NCBI RefSeq assembly: GCF_901709675.1
Contig: NC_051103.1
Location: 8,291,501 to 8,355,500, forward strand
Direction of reading: 5' to 3'
DNA from: Syngnathus acus
Taxonomy: Eukaryota; Chordata; Actinopteri; Syngnathiformes; Syngnathidae
DNA length: 64,000 bases
Shown here: one piece after another, positions 11,977 through 24,284 of the stretch
Position numbering within the stretch: the stretch's first letter is position 1
Layout: every line of letters begins with the position of its first letter
Notes under the pieces: generated by a model
Databases searched by the model: none
What the model was told of the DNA's origin: nothing
Seen by the model: the letters and a program-made list of their open reading frames with translations, nothing else
Program-made: the position numbers and the translations under genes

Positions 11977-14477
11977 TTCCTTGAAAACTTTTGGAAAATG
12001 TCTCTTTTGAGACACAAGGATGAAACCTGTTGAATATTTTAGGTGAACACTCAAAACATCCCCATAGCCACAATACAAGAGTGCAGCTGGAAATGTTGGA
12101 ATATGCTCAGCTGTACGTCCCTTTTGTGGTCCCATCCATCAAGGTTGTGGTTTGTCAGTTGAAACGGCCAGAGGAAATGCACTTTCTATTGATAAACAAT
12201 TGGATTCTAATAAGAAACACCGCAGCGGTTGTTTATTTTCTTTAAACATTCCCGTAAAATGATGATGAGATTTATTTTTGTATTTGTTTCTCTTAAAAAG
12301 TGAGATTCAAACAGGCATGTTGATTTGAATTAGTATGGAATGTCTTGGGCTGTATTATATTCCTAATCTCGATCTAAATTTGATTTGTGGAAATTTAATT
12401 TGACTCCGTTTCAATCAAAAATGGAGTTGGGTGTGCTGAGGGCAAAAGCTGAACTTTTGATTCATTTTTGCTAATGAGTTCTTTGCCGTTGTCATCAAAG
12501 GGGTGAGGATACAATGGCCTGATAAAACTTGTAATACTGTGTTTTGAAAAATTGGACGAGATCTAATCCTTTCCTCATATCAGTGTGAGAACAGATGTTT
12601 TGGCGATGATTAAAATCCGATGAGAACGCAAAGTACTTCAGGCTAACTCGTGTGCATATAGTGGATATAAGAAGTGTACACACCCCTCTTTAAATTCCAC
12701 ATTCGTTACATTCAAATTTGGGGCTCAGATAAATCCAAATGATTAGATTATTAAAAGAACAAACAAAAAAAATCACAATTATTTACATCCTTCATGTGAC
12801 CTACGTATATCTTTTGCAACTTGGCAAGAATGACCATAATTACTGTAAAGAATGCATTTGTAATTCTCATTTCTCATTCGCATTTGTAATCATATTTGTA
12901 ACAACATTGAGAAATGGACTCAATGTATCAATGGGAATACTTTCAGGTCCACTTTCTCAGTGACTCCAATCCTAAAAAAAAATCAATCTATAAAACTAAA
13001 CTCTATATACGTACCCTAAAATGTGGTTGTTCCTTGTCAGATGGGTTCTTGCCCGTATTCTTTTGTAGCCTTTAGCACTTTTCCTTTTATACGCTTTAAA
13101 GGCTGTATTCTGTTACGTGTCTTGGGAAAGGTGAAAGAAACACTTTATTGCACCTCAAGTTTCAATGCAGTTACAATATACATAAAATGTATGACAAATA
13201 TCCGAGGAGGGAAATACTCAAATCATTTCAATTGCCACCGTTCTCACTCATTTTGGCATGTACAATCTCATGTGTGATGTGGGAGATGCTACATATATCT
13301 CATTTGCAAGCACTACAAGGACTTTTACCACTCGTCATTTTATTATTTGAAATACTTGTAAATCTTGCAAGGAAAAAAATAAATTGCACCCTCTCTGTAA
13401 AATTGATGGGAAAGAAGCAGAAAAGTTTTTGGAAGTCCACTGCATAATATTGCTTCATTGGCAAATTCCCCTTTGCTTTTTTTATTTCTTTCCTAGTTCG
13501 ACTTCATTTCTTTTCCTGCTCCTTGATTCTGCTCTAAACTTTATATGTTACTCCTTAAATCCCTCCATCTCTTTTTCATCTCTCTTTGTCCCGCAGCTAC
13601 AATGAGATATTTTGCATTAAGAGCGTGACTGGCTGAGCGAAATGGGGCGGTGTGCAATTAGTTTTGCGAGTACTTATCTCATTAAAGTAAATGAATTATT
13701 GATTTAATGACACTCGTGCTTTTAGTGGCAAGCAACTGCTATTATGAGTCACGCTGTTGTTTGAAAGGACACTGTCCATCTCAGCATGAGGGGAAATACG
13801 TATCTCTCCTCATTTCCACTGTCTGACTCTTCGATTCTACGAGTGAGAAGCAAACACCAAATGGTGTTTGAGCAGAAATCAGCACTGTTGCGTGTGTCAT
13901 GAAGTCTCGGCACCAAATTGCTTCATGTGTCTGTCGTACTGTATAAAATCAATGTCAAGGTAGATAGTTGTCAAACCGGAACAAAAGTTGAGGAAGTTAA
14001 GATAAGAGTAAAAAAAAGAAAGAAATGGGGACATTCAACGGAATCGTAAGAGTTTTTCCTCTCTTTGTGGCTAGTCTCGGTGCTCCTCATTGACTTTGTT
14101 GAGGATCAATTGATCTCCTCCATCCATGCCCAGGAGGCAGATTGCAGTCAGATGAAGGCGCTTCTTGTGGCTCCCCCTAATCGCATTTCTGGGGTCCCCT
14201 GTCAAACCCAACCCTTGCCCCCCCCTCCAGTTCAGAGATGAGAATATTCAATAAGCACTTTCTCATGATGCAAAAAAACCAACAACTGGTATTCACTTCT
14301 TCTTCCTCAGCGCCTGTGGAGAATGGCATGGCGACTGGCCATTTGCGAGCTTTGCCAACTGATCATGATTGTAAAAAAAAATGTCGGCCTGCTGTCCACC
14401 ATTGCCTTGAACGGCGGACCCCCTCCCCTCCCTTATCCCTACATCACCTCTGAAATTCAAGGCCTCCCGGCTTGCAA
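11977..14477. other. non-coding, possible MITE edge
   Basis: No gene seen. The sequence around 12655-12700 (a short TATA-rich lead-in followed by GTGTACACACCCCT) resembles, from memory, the terminus of a widespread fish non-autonomous DNA transposon. I found no matching inverted end nearby, so this is only a suggestion. Confidence 0.35.
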
Positions 14478-14590
14478 TTCAAAGTCAAAGTCAAAGTCAG
14501 CTTTATTGTCAATCCCTTCATATGTCAAGACACACAAAGAAACCGAAATTCCGTTTCCTCCATCCCACGGTGACGAGACATACAAGTAGG
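14478..14590 (-). mobile_element. L2-clade LINE 3' end, minus strand
   Basis: Read on the minus strand, this segment carries TCGTCACCGTGGGAT, then TTTCGGTTTCTTTGTGTGTC, then ATTGACAATAAAGCTGAC, and ends in TTTGAC repeats. The same order of blocks occurs on the plus strand at 37294-37386, next to recognisable L2-type coding sequence. It is therefore a 3'-end-only, 5'-truncated LINE copy, or a SINE borrowing that tail. About 110 bp remain and no coding part is attached. Confidence 0.75.
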
Positions 14591-14969
14591 CGACACAAAA
14601 CAAAAACAAGAATTAACCCTAACCCCACAGGCATCCACACATACACACGCACGCACGCACACGTGGTGATGAGCCAGTGTTAATGGCTTTCTGCCACTCT
14701 CTAAATACTCTCATAATTCACCAAAGATTTTTTTTGGACCCCAAACTGGCTTACTCAGTTGTTTATGAATGTATACAAATTGCTGTAGTCTTTTTAATCC
14801 AACAGTGTCAGAAGCCTCATCCCATGGCGTGGAAGGCTCCTCAAAAGAAAGTCTTTCGCCGCTCTGTGGTGATAGGTGCTATCGCTCACGCTGGGAGACA
14901 AATGGTCCAGAATATGTCCAGTGTTGGCTTTCAATCAACCACTGGTTACCCATGGCTGGACAAATCAAT

Positions 14970-15120
14970 TAGTCATTAATGCTAGCCTACGGAGTCATGA
15001 CTACATTCTACCGTGGCACCATTGAGAGCGTCCTCTCCAGTTGGATCTGCACTGAATACAACATGAAGGCCCTGCAGCGCACGCATAGTGAACACGGCCG
15101 CTAAGATGATTGGGGTCTCC
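14970..15120 (+). pseudogene. L2-clade reverse transcriptase C-terminal remnant
   Basis: The plus-strand frame from about 15002 reads TFYRGTIESVLSSW, then ICTEY, then MKALQRT. After a one-base frame change at about 15089 it continues VNTAAKMIGVS. These blocks, in this order, are the familiar C-terminal region of L2/Rex-type LINE reverse transcriptases (TFYRGTIES, KALQR, RTA.K.IG). Residues usually present between ICTEY and MKALQR are missing, and a frame break and a stop are present, so the copy is dead. No 3' tail follows it. The 3' end at 14478-14590 is in the opposite orientation and is therefore a separate insertion or an inverted part. Confidence 0.7.
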
Positions 15121-16402
15121 GAGACACGATTCTATGCATTCTTTTCATTTCAATTGGGACAGAAGCTCTTTTTGAACCATTAGTCAGTATCTTACACCCG
15201 GGTAAACAACCAATTTATTATGGCTACCTCGACTCATTTCATCATGGCAACGGTGTAAAAGCAGACAGCGGCGGGCGCCGCTTTAATTATGTTGTGTTTT
15301 GGTAAGTGACTTTGGCACAGCTGTAAGTACTCATTGTTCTAGTATCGCTAGTCTGGACACATTTGTGCTCAGTCATCACTACTTGGATATGCAGAGGCCA
15401 AAGAAGCAGCAGGAGGAAAGCCTTCATTAATTGATCTCTCGGTTCCGTATTTAACAAGCGCTACATGTGCTGAGGAGGCACGCGCCCAACACAAAGGTTT
15501 GGCACAGTCATTAAACGTGCACAGGCATAGCAAGGCTAATCATTTGACCTTTGCTTTTCTTCTTCTCGGCATCGGGTGGTGGTGGTGGTGGTGGTGGTGG
15601 TGGGGGGCGGGCAGAGGATAAGTCCATTTGTTATTTCACATGATTTATGATGGGGCTGTTAATGTGGAGAATACTAACGCTGTCCATTGTGAAACAAATA
15701 GCGTGTCCGGTCCAAAATGAGCAAAGTCGCTGAATATGGATTACTCTTCGTAAATTGCAACCAAAATTAGCTATATGAATTGTGCAGAATGGCTGGTGCG
15801 TTGTTAGGAAACTGTGAGGATGACGAGTCTCCGGGCGTAAACTTTGAAAAGTCTGTGTATTGTGATTTTTCACTTTTATTCTCTCATTTTCTCAATTCAA
15901 ATTTTTCATTGACGTTCCAGTATGCTGATCTCCACAAGTCCTCTTTTCCACCGCCTTCTGTGCACTCATGCAAAATCGGACTATTTATCAACGATGGGCT
16001 CCTGGGAGCACATCTACATATTTTCTATATCTATTGTCTGTTGGGACATGCAAAGGATATAGTCTTGATGTCACCAATGACAAATTTACCTGAATATAGC
16101 TAATCAGTCCAAATTCAGACTTTGCACCTTCGAATCCAAACGCCACCCTCTTATTGTGGCATCGCTGTTATTACTTACGATGAAAAGCTGTGTCCCTGAA
16201 AACCTGGGGTGATATATATATTTTTTTAAAATCCACATTTCCATAGAAAAGCAGTCTGTATAAATTGATGTGTGTCACGACAGAGCGTGAGCCTATATTG
16301 CATTCTGAGGCTCCTCGTAGAATATTTTGTACCACACGTCAATCTTAGTTGTTGCTCAACAATTTCCAAGTCCAATCATTTGGATTAGTAAAAAGTTTGT
16401 CT
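15121..16402. other. non-coding with GGT repeat
   Basis: No gene seen. A (GGT)n tract lies at about 15575-15608. The 107-codon frame at 15780-16103 lacks splice support and recognisable motifs. Confidence 0.5.
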
Positions 16403-16457
16403 GCAGGCAGGCGGGCAGGCGGGCAGGCGGGCAGGCGGGCAGGCAGGCAGGCAGGCA
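16403..16457. repeat. 8-bp minisatellite (GCGGGCAG)n grading into (GCAG)n
   Basis: Alternating GCAG and GCGG tetramers make an 8-bp higher-order unit for about four copies, then revert to plain GCAG units. This suggests expansion of a mutated tetramer pair. Confidence 0.88.
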
Positions 16458-19400
16458 AGTGGGGCTGTGCCTTTCCCCCCGCAATTGCCCAATGTAATGT
16501 TTGCGCTGTAAGCACTTAGTGACTTGTCCGGGCTTTCAACTCATGATGCTTGTCAAGGTGTAAATAAAATACATGCTTTTATAGTCATCACATTGAATAG
16601 GACAAAGGGGGAGGCAAAGAGCAGTACGCTGGAGCGTTTTGATTGATTTCTTTCTTTCTTACTCCCCCCCTCTTTCATCCTTCTCCTCCTTCATGAGTCT
16701 GCATCTGTTTTTCTGTGAAATCCGAGCACGTGTGGATTTCAGCCCGTGCTGCAGACTGAGTGCTCGAGGCGCTTGTCACAGCAGGGGGATTCTACATAAT
16801 TGATTTCAAAGTATTCAATATGTCTAGCTCAGGTGATTGCCTTTTTTTTTTTCCTTTTACGCCCTTCTCTTTTTAACTGGCGGAATGTACATGTACACTC
16901 ACAACACACATAACTGGTTTCTTTACAGACCACAATAATTACAATGCCTACTTATGCCATAATAAATGACTAAGTCGCACAGCCTTTGTTTACTCATTTG
17001 TGACTGTCAGCCAGCTGTTGTCTTTTACACTGTACACTCCCCCCCCACCTGCAGCAGCCATCTTGGATGTCAATGGTACAACAAGCAAGAACAGCTGTTA
17101 CAGTTTATAACGGGGCTTTTTTGGTGCCGCCAGACATTTACCACTGACAAATGCACTGCCTTGTGCCACATATTGTGCTCGAGATGAATGTTGTACGATT
17201 TCTGCACAATACTCTCCCACTTTGAAGTCATTCATCAGGAGGGCAATTTAAGTTTGGTCGGGTGCTTTTATCACCCGAGCCAGGGAGATCGAAAACATTG
17301 TTTGCCACAGTGTCCATTACGCACACGCGCGCACGCACAAGGGGATTTTTAGAAGAGAGTTCATTTGTAATAATTTGTTGTAGAATATTCATATCAGTGA
17401 GCCAAATCTGACTAAACAAGAGGGATGGAAAAAATGGATTGGAAAGCACCAAAACACACACGCAAAGGCATCACAGCGTAGAAATCAGCATGCTGTCTGT
17501 CCGTTAATTGATGAAGTCAATTACACCCTTTAACAGCTTTCCTTATTGGTGCACAGGAGCTCGGCAGGACATGGATCTAAGAGCCCAGTGGGCAAATGGG
17601 AAGCTCCCAGCTGTGGGCGTAATGGGAAAACAGCAGTCGTCTGATGGGGGAATTTTTCCTCATACGCTCGGGCCTAGACAGATAAATGGCTTCTTCCAAA
17701 GCAAATGTCCAAAAAGAAGGAACCGGAGGATTCCGCTATAACACCGACCGACCGACCGACTGACCGATATTAAATCAAATTGAAGCCGCGCCGAAAATAA
17801 TGTCACTTTGTTCCTATTCGAATGCCAAATAAATTCAAAACCTTGCATTTATGTCAAAGAGGATGGCTTGACAGAATTTGGGCTCCAGTCACAATATAGT
17901 TTTTGCATTTTATTTTTACATTCATGACATCATTGGTGGTGTAGGTTCTGATGCTTTATTTGAGGCATGGCCAAAATGGTTTGCTTTATAGTAGACACTT
18001 AAAAGCTCTGCCAGCATGTCGTTTAATTAGTTGGCTGCATTTCGCCATTTAAAGACACAGCAGTCGTCCGTCGCATTGAGCTTTCTTTTGCCATAAGCAA
18101 GCTCTGACTTTGATTTGTTCAGACAACACCATTTCCAACATGGTATTATTAGCTTCTTTATGGGTAGCCGTATAGGAAGGATTGGATGCTGGAAGGAGAG
18201 CCCTTGAGCAGACACGAGGCAAATTTACGTGACAAACGTTTATTGGTTCCATCCACAGGTGCAGGGTTCCTGTGGGTGGTAAAAGGTGAGGAATGGAGGA
18301 AATATTTTCTTGTATGATGTCATGATACAGGCAACTTGTGTTGCCAATAGTTCTTGTTTACTGTAGTGCATTCTCTCCCAGCCTCCCTCCCTCCAAAACA
18401 AGTGGAGCTCTCTCCTCACTTCCCCCTAGCTTTCCCTTTCCTATTTCTCTCTGTGATGAGAGAGTGGTGATGGCATCTGCTCGGAGATGGAGACTGAGTT
18501 CCTAACCAGACCAGTTATGAGGCAGTAAGTCTACTATTGATTTGCTGTCCACATTGCTGTTTGGACTCCTTTGTTATCCTGAGCACACAGCGGCACATAT
18601 CCAACGGTGGAGAGCTCAGATGCTTCTGACCTTTCATCACCTTTCCCTCCTGTCGTTACATGAAGACACACTAATGCAGTAGAAGTATTTTCTCTGATAA
18701 AGAAGGGATTTTTTGGGGTGCTCTTACACCGGTATATATACTATTTTTTAACAATGTGCCAACCAAATATATTTTTGAATACCTAATGGCACACATATCC
18801 ATAATAATCAATTTGTGTGCAAGGTCATCGTTCATATCGGTCCAGAAGATTTGATTTTTTATTCAATTCTGGTAGAGTTGTCCAAAACAGTTTAGCAAGG
18901 TGTATAGTTGAACATTTTAATTCAATACGTTGCTTGTCGTGGGTAGCTTGTGGGAAAATAAATAAATAGTGGACAATTACCCTTTGTCCTTAAAAACGAA
19001 TCCAAAAAAATAAAATAAAAAAGAGATTCGGGCCAGTTGTATACATCGGACTGCTGGGTACAATCCAAAGGCAAGCTTAAAAAAAAGAAAGGCGTAGGTA
19101 TGGAATGCCAAGACATTTTAACACCGCTAAACTGACTTGGCAGGGTTCGACACAGGAGGCTATGTCTGACGAGACCAAGTGAAACAAAGTAGACAAGAGG
19201 AGAGCACAATACAAACAAAGGTTTCAAACATAGACAAAAACAATTTCAACACAATCAAAGATTAAAGTTCCAACTGCTACTTTTATTTACCTTCCATTTG
19301 CATCAAATACTGGCCCTTTGTAAGAACCAGCTTTCCTGGAACCTTTGTTTTTCCTCTCTGTTTTCTCTCTATTGTGGTGTTAAGTGTTTGTTAGTCCACA

Positions 19401-20468
19401 AGCACTGGCTGAACTAGAGAGGGGGCTGCAGGGTCACTGGCACCCCATGAAATATGCTTGACCCCCCCAAGTGCCAGACAGATCATTGACATTTAAATGT
19501 TTTCCGATTGTTGTTGTTTCCGGGAAGGCTACCCCTCCAAAATACACACTTTTGAAGATTACTCTGTCTAGTTAAAGAATCCATTTGATCAGCGTAAAAG
19601 AATACATTGTCCTGAAGCAGAGAGCTGTAATGTTTCAGACAGCAATACAGAAGCATTAATGAAGTATAGATTTGTTTTCTTTTCATTTGGAGCAGCATAA
19701 CAACAATAATCAATGGTGTATTCTCTGAATGCCAGCCCCAACCTAATTAGAGCTAATTACCAGCTGCTGCCATGTGTGATATGATGTCTTCTGTCTGCGA
19801 GCCATTTCCAGTAATTACACATATATCATGTCATCCAGTGAATCATTATTGCGTAAAGGATACCCTGGCGGCTCTTTTTCCATTGGACGGAGGAAAGGAA
19901 TGGGGCACGTCCACCTGGTGGAGTGTGTCGGGCCAATCGTCTTGGTCCAGACCAGACGACTAGCTCCGAACAATCCGGGCCAGGCTGTTGATTGGAATGC
20001 TTTGCTGACACTATAAAATGGAAAAGTGATCCAGGCACAGTCAAGCATGCAAAGTAGGGAACATTTATCGAAAGACTCGTGAATAGACATGAGAATGACC
20101 TACCGTGTTTCTTCGACCACACTTGGGTTAGCCAAATAATAATAATTAGCTATCACTGTGTTTATTTTGATAAAAACATTTTTTTTTTTATTGTTTACAA
20201 GCGGGTTGAGTGACAGACAAAGACAGTACCAAGTGACGTACATAAAATGCCTCTTGAGTGGGTGACGCTAAGATTCACATGTTCACGTTACAGCATTGAA
20301 TTTAATTACATGAGCTCTTTTCATCTGCTAATCCAGAGGAAAAACAAACGGCCACTGCTCGCCATCCTTTCACACGAGCACATTCACAGACTATCAGTCA
20401 TGACACGCGAGCCAGCTGGCACCCAGGGCAGCCCCGCATCACCATTACCATAGGATTCCTCAATCACT
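16458..20468. other. non-coding sequence
   Basis: No gene seen in 4 kb. A short (GACC)n tract lies at about 17744-17767, and a bulged inverted repeat around 19937-19959 could form a hairpin of about 9 bp. Open frames are short and unconvincing on both strands. Confidence 0.5.
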
Positions 20469-20548
20469 GCAAGCAAGCAAGCAAGCAAGCGGCTGGGAAT
20501 GGAGCAGTACTGGAGAAAGAGAGCGAGAGAGAGAGAGAGAGAGAGAGT
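20469..20548. repeat. (GCAA)n and (AG)n microsatellites
   Basis: A GCAA tetranucleotide run at 20469-20490 is followed, after a short spacer, by an AG run at about 20517-20548. Confidence 0.9.
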
Positions 20549-23500
20549 CCCTGTGTTTACATGAATGAGCGAGTCCAGAAATGTGGCTAGGGGAAAAAAA
20601 AGAAAGGCGAAAAAGGGAAAAAAAAAAGCGTGCTTTTATTTGCTGCAGTGTGCTTTTAAAGCCGGAGTGAGACTTGCAACCTGCTTCTTCTTTACCCCCG
20701 GAATCTAAAATGAAGCCCATTTGTAATACATGACTCTGCTCTCGTGGATCCTCCTGCAGCTCTCTGCGCTCTTCCTTGCTCTCGCATCGTTCCTCTGTCG
20801 GTGCATCCTTCCAAGGTTGATTTTCTCTCTCTTTAAGACCAATGGGATGAACATTTCATGCATGAAATGACTAGTCTTGGCCCCTCGGTCCCTCTGCGCT
20901 GCACATTGAATACAGTCATGTACACACGCACACAGTCGTATACACGAGGCACACGCACGGTGGATCCAGCCATGCACATACATCCCGGTGTTTTGGATTT
21001 AATGATTTCCCTGGAGTAAGCATTAGACAGACTACATGTATGTATCGCCAACTACTCCAGCTACGGCTCCCTTGACCTTGAGTATTATTGCTCTCATCGG
21101 CAGCATAAACTTGTGCACGCGTGTCTGTGTTATTTTAGCTTCTAAATTGTGTGGATGTCCTCAGCATTGATTGGTTTCATTGTTGGATCTCGGGGGACGG
21201 ATGAGTAAACAAAAATTTGTTTGTGACCCCCCCCCCCCCCCCCCCCACCCACACAAATGAACTGATCGGTAAAATAAGCGGAAATATGTGTACCTCATGA
21301 AGACTTAACACTTCATAACAAATGTTCATTTAGTAAAAGTCATGTTGATTAGCATCATAATTGGTGTTAATTGTGGATACGGCTCAGGGTAAAGTGTGTT
21401 TTAAGTGTGGGGCTGGCTGCTGGCTGCTGTGAGCATTGGCCTCTCGCCCGTAAGGCAGCTCTTTTTCTTTGTGTCTTTATTCCAAACGACCAGTTCATGT
21501 GTGACTTGTTTCTTTTTATGGGTAGTAACCCGGGCCTCGGCTTTGACACCTATGTCCTAGACAAGTAGCCCAAGGATAAATGATTTTCATTCGACTTAAA
21601 AACGGGAATGAAAATCACATTTTACCTGTGCGCGCACACACACAGTAGAAGGATTTCACTACGGCGGATTTCTTAGAGGATGAACTCGAAATATAGATGT
21701 GCGCTTCCATGCCTTTTTACATCCAGATTCTTTACCCTATGTGTGTACGGTGTCTGATCTCATATTGCGAAAGAACACCAAATAAGAAGACTAAATCTAT
21801 GAATGATTGATTTCCCCCTTTCTCATTCTGTATAATTTTCACGCAATTTTTTCCCAAACATTTTGTAAGCAGTTTATGAAAATGTAACCACTGTGGACAG
21901 AAACATATGGCGCATTCCCTGGCCACCATACTCGAATCAGTTCCTTTTTGCTTTCAGTTGTTACAATCTGATTTTGATAATATTTGTACATTGTGAATAA
22001 TTCAGCAGATTTTTTTCCCTCTTGCAAAGCACAGGGCCTTAAATCTGCATGTATAATTAAGCATATTTATGCAAATCTAATTGTTTTACAGTTAGCGGGC
22101 TTTGTAGGGCTTCGTTGTTGGAATAAACAGGCGACACGAGGAGAAAGGAGCACTCACAGCCCGTTGGGAATCTTCTCACAGAAGCTGTTGACAGAGGCCG
22201 AGTCATTCTAGGCTTTCCGGGCTGGAAACATTTTCAATCCCACGTAAGAAGAGGATTCAAACTAAATTCAGCCTCTACCGTGTTCACATGCAATTAGGGT
22301 TTTCATGGGAATTGAAGTTAAGCTTTATCTTTGTCCAAAAGAGAGGCGTCACCCTTCCTTTGCATCAGACAACCTCTTTCCTGTACCTTTTGCCTCCGCG
22401 GCGAATACAGCGTCTCGGCAGGGAGCCACGGTAGAAGGAGGTTGAGCGAGCGCTCAAGGGCCATCGCTGAGCCCAAGGCGCTTGGTCGTGGATCAAAGCC
22501 ACCTTGGCCCGGCAGCCAAGCTGGTTAAACCGACAGGAACAGGCAGACACACCTAACCAACCGGCCGGCTGTCTCGCCCGGAGAGCCGAGGAAAAAGATG
22601 GACGGACAAAACATGGGACCAGACCTTTTAAAACGAAATGAGCCCTCTGATTGGATGCTGCTTAGTAAATGCTTTGATAATTGGATGATGTCATGAAAAT
22701 GAAATCCATTGCAAAGTTCCTGGAGGAAAGACGTTTCTGCAGGAACACCGAAATAAAAAAGTGATTGATGGATAAGAAAAAAGAGAGAGTGCACGTAGAG
22801 GTTCCACAAGATGAAAGACAAGGACACACAAGGTGCATGGCAAGAAAAAAAAAAAAAAAGTGAAGGAAGGGAGGGAGGGGATCAAGGGCGCAATCGTATC
22901 AAATATGTATCAAAAATGGAAAATAAGGAACAACTACAGTAATGACAAGCGAGCACATGGACTGAAAAGAAAACACCATAAAAGCACAACACATGAAAGG
23001 AGGAGATGGCAGAAGAATTAAAATGTTGGGCTAGAGAGAGAGAAGGTAGAAAAGTCCCAAGAAAAATAAAAGGGAGCTAGTATCAAGGGAAGAAGCAAAA
23101 GTTGAATCGCAAAGAGCCAGGTGAGTTGGAGGCCCTCAGCTAAACTGCAGCAAAGTCAATCAAGGTCGGCTGATTGTACTCTTTGAGAAAATTCCGCCCT
23201 CCATTTTTGGGCTGCGTACATGAAAGAAACATTGAGAGTGCCACTAGTGTGTACGCCAATTAGCAACTATTTTATGAGGCAGCCGTGTGCAAGTGTGCAT
23301 GCTCGTATACCGGAGGGAAGCTTCATGACTCTAATTGAATGATATGACTTCATCCACATGGCTTGTCAAGGCCCTTTTATGATTTGAAGCTAATCCACCA
23401 GGGTGTTCAATATTGATTCGCTTCTGTATTGACAAGCTACGTTAATGCCGGAAAGCAAATATCCCTCGGAAATAGAAACCAACAGATCTTTGCTCTTTCC

Positions 23501-24131
23501 AAATTTGGTTTGTGTATTCCATTTTATTGTGTCATTGTCTGAGAGTCATTTTAATTGAGAAGTAACGGGGAATTCATGAAAATCTCGACAGTGCAAGCGG
23601 CGGGCGGGGTTCTTTGGACATGCTTTGTAAATCTCTGCTGCACTGAGCTAAGATGCTGTCCTCGTCATATTTGTTTCTAGATGACTGGCTGGTAATGGGG
23701 AACCACAGCAGCTCATCCGTAGGCTTTTATTGACCTTTACGATTTTCATCAGCAGTTATTAGTAACAGTGCTGACAAATCCACTGCTTGGCTTGATGGAC
23801 TGTGGAGCCTTTATTGGGATTTGGGATTTTTTGATGAGGAGATGGCTTTGGTTTGCCACTCTGTTTCTGCAACGACAAGCACAAAGATAAAGTATGCTAA
23901 ATGGGTATTTTTGTAAAGGCAGAAAGTTTGATGAAGCTCTTTTTCTTTGGGGGGGGGGACGGTTTTTCGACAGGGTTGGTTGACCGGGGGAAGTGAGTGA
24001 TTTTTTTCATCCTTTCTATTGAATTTCAATCCCTGCTTCAACAATGAAATTACCATTTCAATTTTATAATGACAATGTTAAAATAAGAAATGACCCTGTT
24101 AACCTTTTCAACATATTGGTAGGTGGGTTGG
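20549..24131. other. non-coding; C20 run, CpG-rich patch, purine-rich tract
   Basis: No gene seen. The stretch holds a C20 homopolymer at 21227-21246, a locally CpG-rich patch at about 22390-22600, and a strongly purine-rich tract at about 22740-23120 with an A15-16 run near 22844. A good-looking donor (CCAG|GTGAGT) sits at about 23119-23124 but has no partner acceptor or open frame. Confidence 0.45.
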
Positions 24132-24284
24132 TGGATGGATGGATGGATGGATGGATGGATGGATGGATGGATGGATGGATGGATGGATGGATGGATGGAT
24201 GGATGGATGGATGGATGGAAGTCCGTCCGTCCGTCCGTCCGTCAGACCGTCCGTCCGTCCGTCCGTCCGTCAGTCACTCAGTCC
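24132..24284. repeat. compound (GGAT)n / (GTCC)n array
   Basis: About 87 bp of GGAT repeat switches at about 24219 to about 64 bp of GTCC repeat with two degenerate units. The GGAT half is the reverse complement of the ATCC array at 4480-4615. The GTCC half recurs at 31503-31531. Confidence 0.95.

Noticed and set aside
19937-19959. Bulged inverted repeat of about 9 bp
   Set aside because: Short enough to be expected by chance in 64 kb.
24132-24284. Regular array that might be taken for a CRISPR locus
   Set aside because: Units are contiguous tetranucleotides without spacers, in a eukaryotic genome.
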